A DNA stretch of 64,000 nucleotides from JAPORK01 sp026710285 (GTDB lineage: Bacteria > Pseudomonadota > Gammaproteobacteria > Pseudomonadales > Endozoicomonadaceae), in assembly GCA_965201045.1 (NCBI GenBank), contig OZ241746.1:3906001-3970000 (forward strand). The letters run 5' to 3'. Shown here piece by piece: positions 18,109-27,411 of this stretch. Numbering within the stretch: position 1 is the stretch's first letter; each line of letters starts with the position of its first letter. The translations under genes were made by a program, and so were the position numbers. The notes below the pieces were generated by a model. The model was not told the DNA's origin and did not search any database. It saw only the letters and a list, made by a program, of their open reading frames with translations.

Positions 18109-18783
18109 ATGAATTTAAATAATATTGATACCCTGTTTCTTGATATGGATGGTACACTTGTCGACCTTCAGTTTGACAATATTTTTTGGGAGCAACATCT
18201 GCCAAAACGCTATGCTGAACACTATAATATTTCTTTGCAGAAATCCTGTGAAAAGTTAACCAAATACAGTCAGTCAATTGCCGGAACACTTAACTGGTAT
18301 TGCCTTGATCACTGGGATAACTATTTGGGAATGAAAACAGAACCCTTAAAACAAGAGCTGCTTCACCTTATTCAATACCGTCCTTACGCTAAAGAATTAC
18401 TGCATAATTTACAGCATATGCCTCTCACAGTAGCTGTGGTTACCAATTCACATCCGCGTAGTTTTAATTTGAAAGAAAATAAGCTAAAAATGAGCCAATA
18501 TACAGATTTTGTTGCCATTGCACACGAGTACGGATTTCCTAAAGAAGAGCAAAATTTTTGGCATGCTTTACAAAACAAACACCCTTTTAATCCTGATAGC
18601 ACGCTGTTTATTGATGATAATCTATCTGTGCTCAGATCAGCCCGACAATATGGTATAAAAAATTTGTTAGCCATTACCTCTCCTGACTCTACCCGTCCCA
18701 GCAAAAAAACAGAAGAATTTATCGGGCTTGATGATTTTCAAACGTTATTTTCATCTCATTCATCCTGTCAGCTTATAAAGTGA
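18109..18783 (+). CDS. yrfG: HAD-family nucleotidase YrfG (GMP/IMP nucleotidase)
   Basis: 224-residue cytoplasmic HAD phosphatase. In E. coli YrfG dephosphorylates purine mononucleotides such as GMP and IMP. Motif I LFLDMDGTLVDLQFDN at 8-23, motif II VTNSHP, and motif IV FIDDNLSVLRSA are visible; the helical cap contains DHWDNYLGMK. Identity as YrfG comes from the close match of these motifs and from the gene directly downstream, hslR, which starts 7 nt after its stop, the same pair as in E. coli (yrfG-hslR-hslO). hslO (Hsp33) is absent here. Substrate choice is inferred from the orthologue. Confidence 0.87.
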   Translation: MNLNNIDTLFLDMDGTLVDLQFDNIFWEQHLPKRYAEHYNISLQKSCEKLTKYSQSIAGTLNWYCLDHWDNYLGMKTEPLKQELLHLIQYRPYAKELLHNLQHMPLTVAVVTNSHPRSFNLKENKLKMSQYTDFVAIAHEYGFPKEEQNFWHALQNKHPFNPDSTLFIDDNLSVLRSARQYGIKNLLAITSPDSTRPSKKTEEFIGLDDFQTLFSSHSSCQLIK

Positions 18784-18790
18784 TTGTGTT

Positions 18791-19183
18791 ATGAGTGAAA
18801 CTGATATCCGGCTTGATAAATGGTTGTGGGCGGCTCGTTTTTATAAAACCCGGGCTATTGCAAAACAGGCTATACAGGGAGGGAAGGTCCATATTAATGG
18901 TCATAAAGCAAAAACAGGAAAAGCGGTACGCAGCGGTGACACCATTGAACTAAGACAAGGGTTTGATATTAAAACAGTTATTGTTGATGCCTGCGACGAT
19001 AAGCGTAAAAATGCCACCGAAGCCAGCCGTCTTTACCATGAAACACCAGAGAGCGTAGAGAAAAGAAAACTCAATGCTGAACAACGCAAGGCAGCCGCAG
19101 CAGGCGTAATACGACCGCATAAACGACCGGATAAAAAAGAACGCAGAGATATTCAAAAACTAAAACGTCCGGAAAATTCCTGA
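18791..19183 (+). CDS. hslR: Heat-shock protein 15, ribosome-rescue RNA-binding protein
   Basis: Hsp15 binds 50S subunits carrying a stalled nascent chain with tRNA, after erroneous subunit dissociation, and allows recycling. 130 residues (E. coli 133). The S4 RNA-binding domain covers 5-55: IRLDKWLWAARFYKTRAIAK, GGKVHINGHKAK, GDTIEL. A basic C-terminal helix with KRPDKKERRDIQKLKRP follows. ATG at 18791 lies 7 nt after the yrfG stop, so the pair is co-transcribed. In E. coli the unit is heat-shock inducible; no sigma-32 promoter is obvious here. Confidence 0.93.
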   Translation: MSETDIRLDKWLWAARFYKTRAIAKQAIQGGKVHINGHKAKTGKAVRSGDTIELRQGFDIKTVIVDACDDKRKNATEASRLYHETPESVEKRKLNAEQRKAAAAGVIRPHKRPDKKERRDIQKLKRPENS

Positions 19184-19352
19184 TTTTTACCGTTGTCAGC
19201 AGACGCCGGAGAAGAATGTCGGGAAAGCTTAACAACATGGTTATATGTCTGTAACAAATATCCACTGGCTATGCATCTATTTTATGATTTTACACTCTGT
19301 AAATATAAATTGAAATTTAGCAACTATCTTTTAAAAAAATGGAGTGATAACA

Positions 19353-21077
19353 ATGGATATGAAGCTTACTAATACAAAGCAGTACAGAGAAACACAGCCA
19401 CAATTATTACAAGCAGATAATCTGACCGGCGGTAATGAAGAAAATATTTATGCTTATGGGGATAAACCTACACTGAGAAAACTAAGCTCAATAAGGGCTA
19501 TGCTGCAAAGGGAGCAAAATACCGGTGCTGTTCCTGTGGGAGCTAATAGATTACAGCTATCACAGAGAACGATTGAATCGACATCAGCAAAAGCAAGCAT
19601 TTGTTTAGATGGTACCCCTTCTTCCGGCTGGCAGGAGCTATATGAGCAAGAACCGCCAGGACAATTATCAAAAAGATCACTACTGGATCGTCGGTACTCT
19701 TACCCGTTAACAGACAGAACCAACTACATTCAACCAAAAAAACCCAAAATTGCGGAAGGTTTTAAATCAGCATCAGCAGTAAAAACTGATGTAAAACCGA
19801 TAGCTGCGGCGAAGTCTTTTCCAGTGCTTTCATCTGATCTTGTTGCTTTAACCTGGATTGATCAGATCATGGAAGAACAGAATAATCAGGGTAACAATAA
19901 AAGTTTACCTTCCATCAAAGAGCATGATCATACTGAAACAGAAGAAAAGCATAAAGCAGCTTTAACGCTGGGTGAGGCATACACTGAGCGTTCGCTGGAG
20001 GATGATAAAAAAATGTGGATGCAGCGTTGTAACATAATGCAAAATCTGCTCTTTTATAAACAAGATGATCATACTGAAACAGAGGAAGATCCTAAAACGG
20101 CTTTGGAACGCATCGAGGCATACCCTGAACTTTCATTGTCTCAGCAAGAAAGAGTATGTCTGCAATTTTGTAATAAAGAGATGGTTGGAAAAGGTCTTCA
20201 TGGCATAATTTATGCCTTACCGGCGATGGCTAATTTTCCACGTTTTCACGACAAAGTGGCTAAAGAGTGTAGTTTACGTGTTAACGGTCAGAATTATTCA
20301 AAAGCACAACAGACCTTTATTAATGAAGCGAGTTATCTTTGTCGGTTCCGACATCCAAATATTATCAGGTTAGCCGGTTTCTGTACCACATCTTGCTATA
20401 CTTACTTGATTCTGGAAAAAAAACAAAACTCACTGAGGGAATATATTCGTAGCGAACGTACAAAGCCATTTAAAACCTGTAAAAAGATGATGTGCGATAT
20501 GATTGCAGGAATAGATTATTTACACTCACAGAAGATTATTCATCGTGATATACACCTCAGTAACTTTTTAGTTGATAAAAAAGGGACGGTACTGATTGCA
20601 GATCTTGGTATGGCTGCTCATTTATCAGATGGTTATTGCCTTAATAAAAATCCACCGGTTTTTTGTGCTGCACCTGAATTAACCTATAAGAGTCAGGCTA
20701 TTCAAAGTATAAGCAGCGATATTTTTTCTCTGGGCTTTTCGATGCAGGGATTATTAGCATGGCGGTCATGGCATATAGCATGGTTTACTCCGGAATTAAA
20801 AGCTTATAATGAGACCATGATAAAAAATGATACACTCAGATTTGAAGCCCATATATTTTGTCAGCAAATAGCGAGCTGGAAAGCCGAGAATCCCGGTGTA
20901 AAAAAAATAAAATGGACGATACATGAGGTCATGCCTAAGCAAGTGTTTGTGAACCGTAACTATTCCCCTGTTAAACATGATGTAGCTAATACACTTGATA
21001 TTATTAAGCGTGCCATGGCTTATAATCCACAGGAAAGACCTGATACCAGAGTTATGATACAACAGCTTTTACAGTAG
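19353..21077 (+). CDS. Eukaryotic-like Ser/Thr/Tyr protein kinase, effector-like
   Basis: 574 residues from ATG 19353, preceded by GGAG 8 nt upstream. The N-terminal 270 residues are low-complexity and contain two related segments (DHTETEEKHKAALTLGEAY and DHTETEEDPKTALERIEAY). The kinase domain runs from about 275 to the end: glycine loop GKGLHGIIY at 279, candidate ATP-anchoring Lys304 (VAKECSL), ERHPNI-type helix (LCRFRHPNIIRL), catalytic loop HRDIHLSNF with Asp399, DLG at 417 in place of DFG, APE at 440-442 and the ERPD motif near the C-terminus. All catalytic residues are present, so activity is likely. No membrane segment or PASTA domain, unlike housekeeping bacterial kinases. A host-directed role is inference. 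Confidence 0.88.
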   Translation: MDMKLTNTKQYRETQPQLLQADNLTGGNEENIYAYGDKPTLRKLSSIRAMLQREQNTGAVPVGANRLQLSQRTIESTSAKASICLDGTPSSGWQELYEQEPPGQLSKRSLLDRRYSYPLTDRTNYIQPKKPKIAEGFKSASAVKTDVKPIAAAKSFPVLSSDLVALTWIDQIMEEQNNQGNNKSLPSIKEHDHTETEEKHKAALTLGEAYTERSLEDDKKMWMQRCNIMQNLLFYKQDDHTETEEDPKTALERIEAYPELSLSQQERVCLQFCNKEMVGKGLHGIIYALPAMANFPRFHDKVAKECSLRVNGQNYSKAQQTFINEASYLCRFRHPNIIRLAGFCTTSCYTYLILEKKQNSLREYIRSERTKPFKTCKKMMCDMIAGIDYLHSQKIIHRDIHLSNFLVDKKGTVLIADLGMAAHLSDGYCLNKNPPVFCAAPELTYKSQAIQSISSDIFSLGFSMQGLLAWRSWHIAWFTPELKAYNETMIKNDTLRFEAHIFCQQIASWKAENPGVKKIKWTIHEVMPKQVFVNRNYSPVKHDVANTLDIIKRAMAYNPQERPDTRVMIQQLLQ

Positions 21078-21357
21078 TTGTAGTTAAGTCATAGAAGACC
21101 GGGTCTGGGGTAAAGCCATATTGCCTGGTCAAGCAGAGGTTTTTAAATACGCTTCGGCAATTCTTTATCATCAGCAGATAACTAAATATTTGTATTGCCT
21201 GGCAGGTTAACATTCGTTAAGTTTAACTGCCAGTTTTATCTTGTCTATGCAGCTTTTAATAACAGACAGATAATAATTATTTAGTGTAAATGCTTTTTTG
21301 TGTTATTTTCATTGAGTGCCTGTAAAAGCACATGGTTGAGATTCAGGTTTATACGGT

Positions 21358-22251
21358 ATGACGGAAGTAAGAGATAAAAAAGCACAGCATAAGCTACCCG
21401 GTGAGCGGTTGCAAAAAGTATTATCCCGCCAGGGAGTGGGTTCACGGCGTCAAATTGAGCAGTTAATGAAAGAAGGGCGTATTTCTGTGGATGGTGTAAA
21501 AGCCACCGTTGGAATGCGGGTTCTCGGTAAAGAGCTGATAAGAATTGATGGTAGACGTGTTCGTCAGCGTGAAGAGACTGATGTACAAAGAGCGGTTATC
21601 GCTTATCATAAAACAGAAGGTGAAGTGTGTACACGCAGTGATCCTGAAGGGCGTCCGACTGTTTTCAGTCGCCTGCCAACACTCAAAAGATCACGCTGGA
21701 TTAACGTGGGCAGACTGGATATTAACACATCGGGTTTGCTGTTATTTACCAATGACGGAGAACTGGCCAATAAACTGATGCACCCTTCATCACAGATTGA
21801 GCGGGAATACGCTGTGCGCGTCTTTGGTGAAGTCACGCCTGAGCATATAAGTCAGCTGATTAATGGTGTAACCCTGGAGGATGGTCCGGCACATTTTAGT
21901 GATATCGTTGCATCCGGAGGAGAAGGTATCAATCGCTGGTTTCATGTCTGCCTTGCTGAGGGGAGAAACCGTGAAGTACGTCGTTTGTGGGAGAGCCAGG
22001 GACTCAATGTCAATCGCCTCAAACGGGTACGTTTTGGTAGTTTCATGTTACCACTCAAATTGCGTAAAAATCAGTTTTGCTATCTGAATCAAAAAGAGGT
22101 TGATGCACTTTGTAAGCTGGTCAATTTACCTTCTAAACCGGTCATGGTGCATAAAAACCGTGAGAGTGACAAACGTCTGCTGAAAAAAACGGCGTCCTGG
22201 TCACGTACCAATAAAAAAAGTGCCAGGAAAACAAGATCAGTAAAATCTTAA
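21358..22251 (+). CDS. rluB: 23S rRNA pseudouridine-2605 synthase RluB
   Basis: Converts U2605 of 23S rRNA to pseudouridine. 297 residues. An N-terminal S4 domain (RLQKVLSRQGVGSRRQIEQL) is followed by the RsuA-type catalytic domain with VGRLDINTSGLLLFTNDGEL, whose Asp is the catalytic residue, then IEREYAVRVFG and GRNREVRRLWESQG. The basic C-terminal tail separates RluB from the shorter RsuA. ATG 21358 aligns with the family start. It precedes dnaE by 56 bp on the same strand, so the two may be co-transcribed. Confidence 0.88.
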   Translation: MTEVRDKKAQHKLPGERLQKVLSRQGVGSRRQIEQLMKEGRISVDGVKATVGMRVLGKELIRIDGRRVRQREETDVQRAVIAYHKTEGEVCTRSDPEGRPTVFSRLPTLKRSRWINVGRLDINTSGLLLFTNDGELANKLMHPSSQIEREYAVRVFGEVTPEHISQLINGVTLEDGPAHFSDIVASGGEGINRWFHVCLAEGRNREVRRLWESQGLNVNRLKRVRFGSFMLPLKLRKNQFCYLNQKEVDALCKLVNLPSKPVMVHKNRESDKRLLKKTASWSRTNKKSARKTRSVKS

Positions 22252-22307
22252 ACCATTGGCAACATGATGACTTTTATCAGCTGAGTATTTATGCAGAGTA
22301 AAATTTA

Positions 22308-25300
22308 ATGACCGGTCGCTTTATTCATTTACATGTGCACTCTGAATTTTCATTAATTGATGGTATTACTACGATAAAGTCACTGGTGCAGGCCGCAGAG
22401 GAAGCAACAATACCTGCACTTGCCGTCACTGATCAGTCACGCATGTGTGCACAAATAAAGTTTTATCAAGCGGCACAGCGGGCAGGAATTAAACCTGTCT
22501 GTGGTTGTGATCTCTGGCTTGAGTATGAAAATAACCAGCACCCTGCACGTCTGATACTGCTGTGCATGGATGAAACCGGTTATCGCAACCTGATGAAAAT
22601 CGTCTCACTCTCTTTTCTGCATAATCAGCATCATGGGAAAGCGCTGTGTAAATATGAGTGGATTGCAGAAAATAATCAGGGACTGATTGCGTTGTCCGGA
22701 GCCCGTGAAGGCGATATAGGCAGAGCTATTTTAGCGGGTAAACAGGATGAAGCTGCTGCACGATTAAAGCACTGGCAAAATATTTTTACTGACCGTTTTT
22801 ATCTGGAACTACAGCGTACCAATCGTTCCGGAGAAGAGCATTATATTCAGGAAGCCATTAAGCTGGCTGCAGCATACAACTGCCCGGTTGTTGCAACCAA
22901 TGAAGTGGTTTTCATGAAAAAAGAAGATTTTAATGCGCATGAAGCCCGCTTTTGTATTGGAGAAAGTTATCTCCTTGACGATAAAAAACGCCCATTTCTC
23001 TATTCTGAAGAACAATACTTCAAATCAGAAGCGGAGATGATTCAGCTATTTAAGGATATTCCTCAGGCGATCGAAAACAGTGTTGAAATTGCCAAACGTT
23101 GTAATGTACATATTCCTTTAGGCAAGTATTACCTGCCGGACTACCCGGTGCCAGCCGATCAAACGTTGGAAAGTTTTTTTCGTCAGTGTGCCCAGGACGG
23201 ACTGGAAAAACGCTTACAGGCACAGAACGATACGGATGATCAACCACTGACAGTAAAGTATCAACCGTATTATGATCGCTTGAATTTTGAGCTGGATATT
23301 ATTTTGCAAATGGGATTTCCCGGCTACTTCCTTATTGTGATGGATTTTATTCGCTGGGCAAAAGAAAATGATATTCCGGTGGGTCCAGGCAGGGGTTCCG
23401 GTGCAGGCTCGCTGGTCGCTTACTCGCTGAATATTACTGATCTTGATCCGTTAAAGTATGATCTGCTGTTTGAACGCTTTTTAAATCCTGAACGGGTTTC
23501 CATGCCCGACTTTGATATCGATTTTTGCATGGAAAAGCGCGATCAGGTGATCGATTATGTCGCCCGTGTTTATGGACGTGATGCCGTTTCGCAGATTATC
23601 ACTTTTGGTACCATGGCGGCTAAAGCTGTGGTGCGTGATGTGGGCAGAGTGCAGGGTAAACCCTACTTGCTGGCAGACAAACTTTCCAAACTAATTCCCG
23701 GTGAACTGGGGATGACGCTGGAAAAAGCCTTCGATCAGGAGGAAAATCTGCGGCTGTTTCTGGAGTCTGATACGGATGCTACAGAAATTTGGGAGATGGC
23801 ACTTAAACTAGAAGGTATCACCAGAAATGTAGGAACACATGCTGGTGGAGTGGTCATTGCACCGAATCAGCTCATTGACTTTGCCCCACTTTCCTGTGAG
23901 GAGAGCGGTCGGGGATTAGTGACACAGTATGATAAAAATGATGTGGAACTGGCCGGTCTGGTTAAGTTTGACTTTCTTGGACTACGTACGTTAACCATTA
24001 TTGACTGGGCATTGAAAATGGTTAATGCAAAAAAACAGCTTAGCGGAGCGTCATTAATTGATATTAATGCCATTGATCTTGCCGATCCTACCTGTTACAA
24101 ATTACTTAAAACCGGTGAAACAACAGCTGTCTTCCAGCTTGAGTCACGGGGAATGAAAGACCTTATCAAGCGACTTCTGCCCGATTGCTTTGAAGATATT
24201 ATTGCGTTAGTTGCACTGTTTCGTCCGGGTCCTTTGCAGTCAGGGATGGTGGATAACTTCATCAATCGTAAACATGGCAGAGAACGGGTTTCTTATCCTG
24301 ATGCTCAGTATCAGCATGAATTATTGCAACCCGTCTTAGAACCGACCTACGGTATTATTCTCTACCAAGAGCAAGTTATGCAAATTGCTCAGGTTATGGC
24401 CGGATATACGCTCGGAGGTGCTGATCTATTGCGCCGGGCCATGGGTAAGAAAAAGCCGGAAGAGATGGCAAAGCAGCGCAGTATTTTTGCAGAAGGTGCA
24501 AAAGAACAGGGCATAGATCCGACGCTGGCGATGAAAATTTTTGACTTAGTAGAAAAGTTTGCCGGTTATGGTTTTAATAAATCACACTCTGCTGCCTACG
24601 CCTTACTTTCTTACCAAACCTTATGGCTTAAAACTTATTTTCCTGCTGAATTCATGGCTTCGGTGATGTCTTCTGAAATGCAAAACACGGATAAAATAGT
24701 TATCCTTTCGGAAGAGTGTAAAAGCCTAGGGCTTACGTTGTTGCCACCACAAATTAATGCTGGTGAATTTATGTTTCATGTCAATGACGACGGACATATT
24801 ATCTATGGACTCGGTGCGCTCAAAGGTGTTGGAGAAGGTCCGGTTGAAGCCATTGTATCGGCACGTAAAACCGGAGGAAAATTCACAGATCTGTTTGATT
24901 TTTGTCAGCGTGTTGGTGTAAAAAAAATCAATAAACGCTGTATGGAAGCACTGATTCGTTCCGGTGCGCTGGATGAAACAGGACCCGATATTACTGATCT
25001 CAATGTTAAAAGAGCGGTTTTATTTGCCAGCATGAATGATGCCATAAAAGCCGCTGAGCAGACAGAACAAAATTTACAATTAGGCACAACAGATTTGTTT
25101 GGTATGCTGACACCGGTAGCCGATACAGATGCTTATGTGCACTATAAGAAAACTACACCATGGACAGATAAAGAACGCTTAAATGGCGAAAAAGAGACGC
25201 TGGGTTTATATCTGACAGGTCACCCCATTGATGAATATGCCAATGAAATAGCACAATTTATCAGCAAAAAAATAAACCAACTTCAGCCTGCGCGTGAAGT

Positions 25301-25799
25301 AATCCGTATCGCCGGACTAATTGTTGCTATCCGTATTATGCGAAATAAACGCGGTGATAAAATGGGCTTTTTAGTTTTAGATGATCAGAGCGGGCGTATT
25401 GAAGTGGCTGCATTTTCAGATACTTTTGTCAAAGCACAGCATAAACTGGTTAAAGATAATTTAGTGGTTATTACCGGAGAAGTTAACCATGATGAGTATT
25501 CCGGCACACTAAAGATGTCTGCAAGAGAAGTCATGACATTATCAGAAGCACGGGAATATTATGCCAAAGCGGTGCAGTTAACTTTATCATCCGATATGCT
25601 CGATCAACATAAAACAAACCAACTGGCGGAATGTATTAAAAACCATCCGGGTAAATTGCCAATTCTAGTCAATTATAGTAACAGGGAAGCCTCAGCACGG
25701 CTTTTGTTTGGAAAGCAATATCAGTTAGCGCCTGATGATGCTGCCATCAGTGCGCTTAAAGACATTACCAGCAAAGATAGTGTAATGCTCATTTACTGA
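22308..25799 (+). CDS. dnaE: DNA polymerase III alpha subunit
   Basis: Catalytic subunit of the replicative polymerase holoenzyme. 1163 residues, practically the E. coli length (1160). The PHP domain opens with HLHVHSEFSLIDG. The palm carries GPGRGSGAGSLVAYSL and PDFDIDF with the metal-binding Asp residues, then FGTMAAKAVVRDVGR; fingers and tau-binding elements follow (RPGPLQSGMVDNFINRK, LYQEQVMQIAQ, GYGFNKSHSAAYA). A helix-hairpin-helix and an OB fold (IAGLIVAIRIMRNKRGDKMG) close the protein. No frameshift. In many relatives dnaE lies in the lpx-rnhB-dnaE-accA cluster; here its neighbours are rluB and emrA, another sign of rearrangement. Confidence 0.97.
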   Translation: MTGRFIHLHVHSEFSLIDGITTIKSLVQAAEEATIPALAVTDQSRMCAQIKFYQAAQRAGIKPVCGCDLWLEYENNQHPARLILLCMDETGYRNLMKIVSLSFLHNQHHGKALCKYEWIAENNQGLIALSGAREGDIGRAILAGKQDEAAARLKHWQNIFTDRFYLELQRTNRSGEEHYIQEAIKLAAAYNCPVVATNEVVFMKKEDFNAHEARFCIGESYLLDDKKRPFLYSEEQYFKSEAEMIQLFKDIPQAIENSVEIAKRCNVHIPLGKYYLPDYPVPADQTLESFFRQCAQDGLEKRLQAQNDTDDQPLTVKYQPYYDRLNFELDIILQMGFPGYFLIVMDFIRWAKENDIPVGPGRGSGAGSLVAYSLNITDLDPLKYDLLFERFLNPERVSMPDFDIDFCMEKRDQVIDYVARVYGRDAVSQIITFGTMAAKAVVRDVGRVQGKPYLLADKLSKLIPGELGMTLEKAFDQEENLRLFLESDTDATEIWEMALKLEGITRNVGTHAGGVVIAPNQLIDFAPLSCEESGRGLVTQYDKNDVELAGLVKFDFLGLRTLTIIDWALKMVNAKKQLSGASLIDINAIDLADPTCYKLLKTGETTAVFQLESRGMKDLIKRLLPDCFEDIIALVALFRPGPLQSGMVDNFINRKHGRERVSYPDAQYQHELLQPVLEPTYGIILYQEQVMQIAQVMAGYTLGGADLLRRAMGKKKPEEMAKQRSIFAEGAKEQGIDPTLAMKIFDLVEKFAGYGFNKSHSAAYALLSYQTLWLKTYFPAEFMASVMSSEMQNTDKIVILSEECKSLGLTLLPPQINAGEFMFHVNDDGHIIYGLGALKGVGEGPVEAIVSARKTGGKFTDLFDFCQRVGVKKINKRCMEALIRSGALDETGPDITDLNVKRAVLFASMNDAIKAAEQTEQNLQLGTTDLFGMLTPVADTDAYVHYKKTTPWTDKERLNGEKETLGLYLTGHPIDEYANEIAQFISKKINQLQPAREVIRIAGLIVAIRIMRNKRGDKMGFLVLDDQSGRIEVAAFSDTFVKAQHKLVKDNLVVITGEVNHDEYSGTLKMSAREVMTLSEAREYYAKAVQLTLSSDMLDQHKTNQLAECIKNHPGKLPILVNYSNREASARLLFGKQYQLAPDDAAISALKDITSKDSVMLIY

Positions 25800-26378
25800 T
25801 GTATCAGTATCCCTGTTGTGTACTGTTCATTCTTTCAGATTTAGATAATATCACTCTTCGAATAACTTTAATGTAACTCCGTCCGCAGACTGATATATTC
25901 TGGAGAAGAGAAACCTTCTGAAGTAATAGTCAGAAACTAAAAAATGTGATTAACAGACAGATCCTGAAGGCTGAGTCTTTACGACGAGCCTGGTAAAAGC
26001 TCTGAACCGGGGTGATAAAAACAATCAACTATCTAATCAACAAAGTTTACTTTTTTCGGGCATCACTGAAATTTTATAGTTTATCATAAAAGATATTATT
26101 CCTTTGTGGAGAAAATTCACAATTATTTTTTTCCACAAATTATTGAGAAGCTAACTATCTTTTGCTTAACTCTCTGATCATACAATTCTAATTCGGAGAA
26201 TGTGCAACTTATAACAATACCAACTATGTACAGTGATAATTGAAGTTTTTTTGTGATGTTGAGTGTGATGAAACAGCCAAATATAAACGCTATCTGTGCT
26301 GTACTAAAAAGTCTCATCTCAATCTCGTTATCACAAACACCTTTATTATAAAAAAACAGCCAATGGAAAACTGTTTTA
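25800..26378. other. Gene-free spacer between dnaE and emrA
   Basis: 579 bp. There is no family-like reading frame, tRNA or long palindrome. The stretch 25920-26030 is somewhat GC-richer than its surroundings and could be the remains of a gene, but none could be recognised. The emrA promoter should lie in the 26100-26370 part. Confidence 0.45.
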
Positions 26379-27404
26379 ATGAAAAAACAACAAATTTATA
26401 TTGTATCAGTTATTATTGTTTTTATCGTTGTAATAGTAGGGATACTAATATACTGGATGGTGTATGGACGTTATTTTCAGTCGACAAACGATGCTTATAT
26501 AAAAGGCAATATTACTACAATTAGCGCCAGAATTGATGGCATGGTTACCGCTGTAAATGTAGAGGATAATGCCTCTGTTCAACCTGGAACTCTTTTAATT
26601 ACACTTGATGACAAACCGTTTAAAAATGCACAAAATCAGGCTAAAGCAAACCTGCAAGTAAAAAGTGCACAGCTTGCCGCTTTACAGGAGAAAAAGAAGG
26701 TAAATGATGATCAAATAGCAGAAGCAAAAGCTAAGGTTGACCAGGCAAAAGCACAGTTGAATCAGGATAAAAAGAAGCAGCATCGTCTTACTCAGCTGAA
26801 CAAACATGACTATACATCAGATACGTTACTTGATTCTGTTGATGCTCAGGTTAAAGTCAGTGAAGCTGCTGTTAAAGCAGCACAGGCAACCTGCAATGGT
26901 TTAGAAGATCAGATCAACCTTATCAATGCGCAAATACAACAAATGCAATCAATGGTTAATATTGCGCAATTACAGATAAAACAAACGACACTTAATCTTT
27001 CTTATACAAAAATAAACTCACCCGAAGCAGGTATTGTTACCAACCGCCATATCACAGCTGGAATGAATGTCTCCGCAGGAATGCCTTTAATTAGTCTAAT
27101 CAATACTGATAACCTGTGGATTGAAGCAAATTTTAAAGAAACGCAGTTACGCTATTTAAAACCTGGACAAACGGTCACCATTCAAGCAGATGCTTATCCT
27201 GATAAAGAAATCATCGGTACAATTGATAGTATTACACCCGGTACTGGTACAGAATTTGCTCTTTTGCCACCTAATAATGCAACGGGAAACTTCACAAAAG
27301 TTGTACAACGATTGCCTGTTAAAATCACAATTGCAGACAAAGATAAATTAAAAAATTTACTTTACCCTGGTCTTTCTGTGGAAGTAAGTGTTGATACAAG
27401 GTGA
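26379..27404 (+). CDS. emrA: Multidrug efflux membrane-fusion protein EmrA/HlyD family
   Basis: Periplasmic adaptor that links an inner-membrane exporter to an outer-membrane channel. 341 residues: one N-terminal membrane segment at about 8-27, barrel/lipoyl half-motif STNDAYIKGNITTISARIDG, an alpha-hairpin coiled coil at about 85-205, second lipoyl half (INSPEAGIVTNRHITAGMNV) and a beta barrel (LWIEANFKETQLRYLKPGQ). All are typical of EmrA/VceA. It ends 7 nt before the emrB start, so the two form an operon. No EmrR-type regulator or TolC gene is adjacent. Confidence 0.9.
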   Translation: MKKQQIYIVSVIIVFIVVIVGILIYWMVYGRYFQSTNDAYIKGNITTISARIDGMVTAVNVEDNASVQPGTLLITLDDKPFKNAQNQAKANLQVKSAQLAALQEKKKVNDDQIAEAKAKVDQAKAQLNQDKKKQHRLTQLNKHDYTSDTLLDSVDAQVKVSEAAVKAAQATCNGLEDQINLINAQIQQMQSMVNIAQLQIKQTTLNLSYTKINSPEAGIVTNRHITAGMNVSAGMPLISLINTDNLWIEANFKETQLRYLKPGQTVTIQADAYPDKEIIGTIDSITPGTGTEFALLPPNNATGNFTKVVQRLPVKITIADKDKLKNLLYPGLSVEVSVDTR

Positions 27405-27411
27405 TAAAGCA

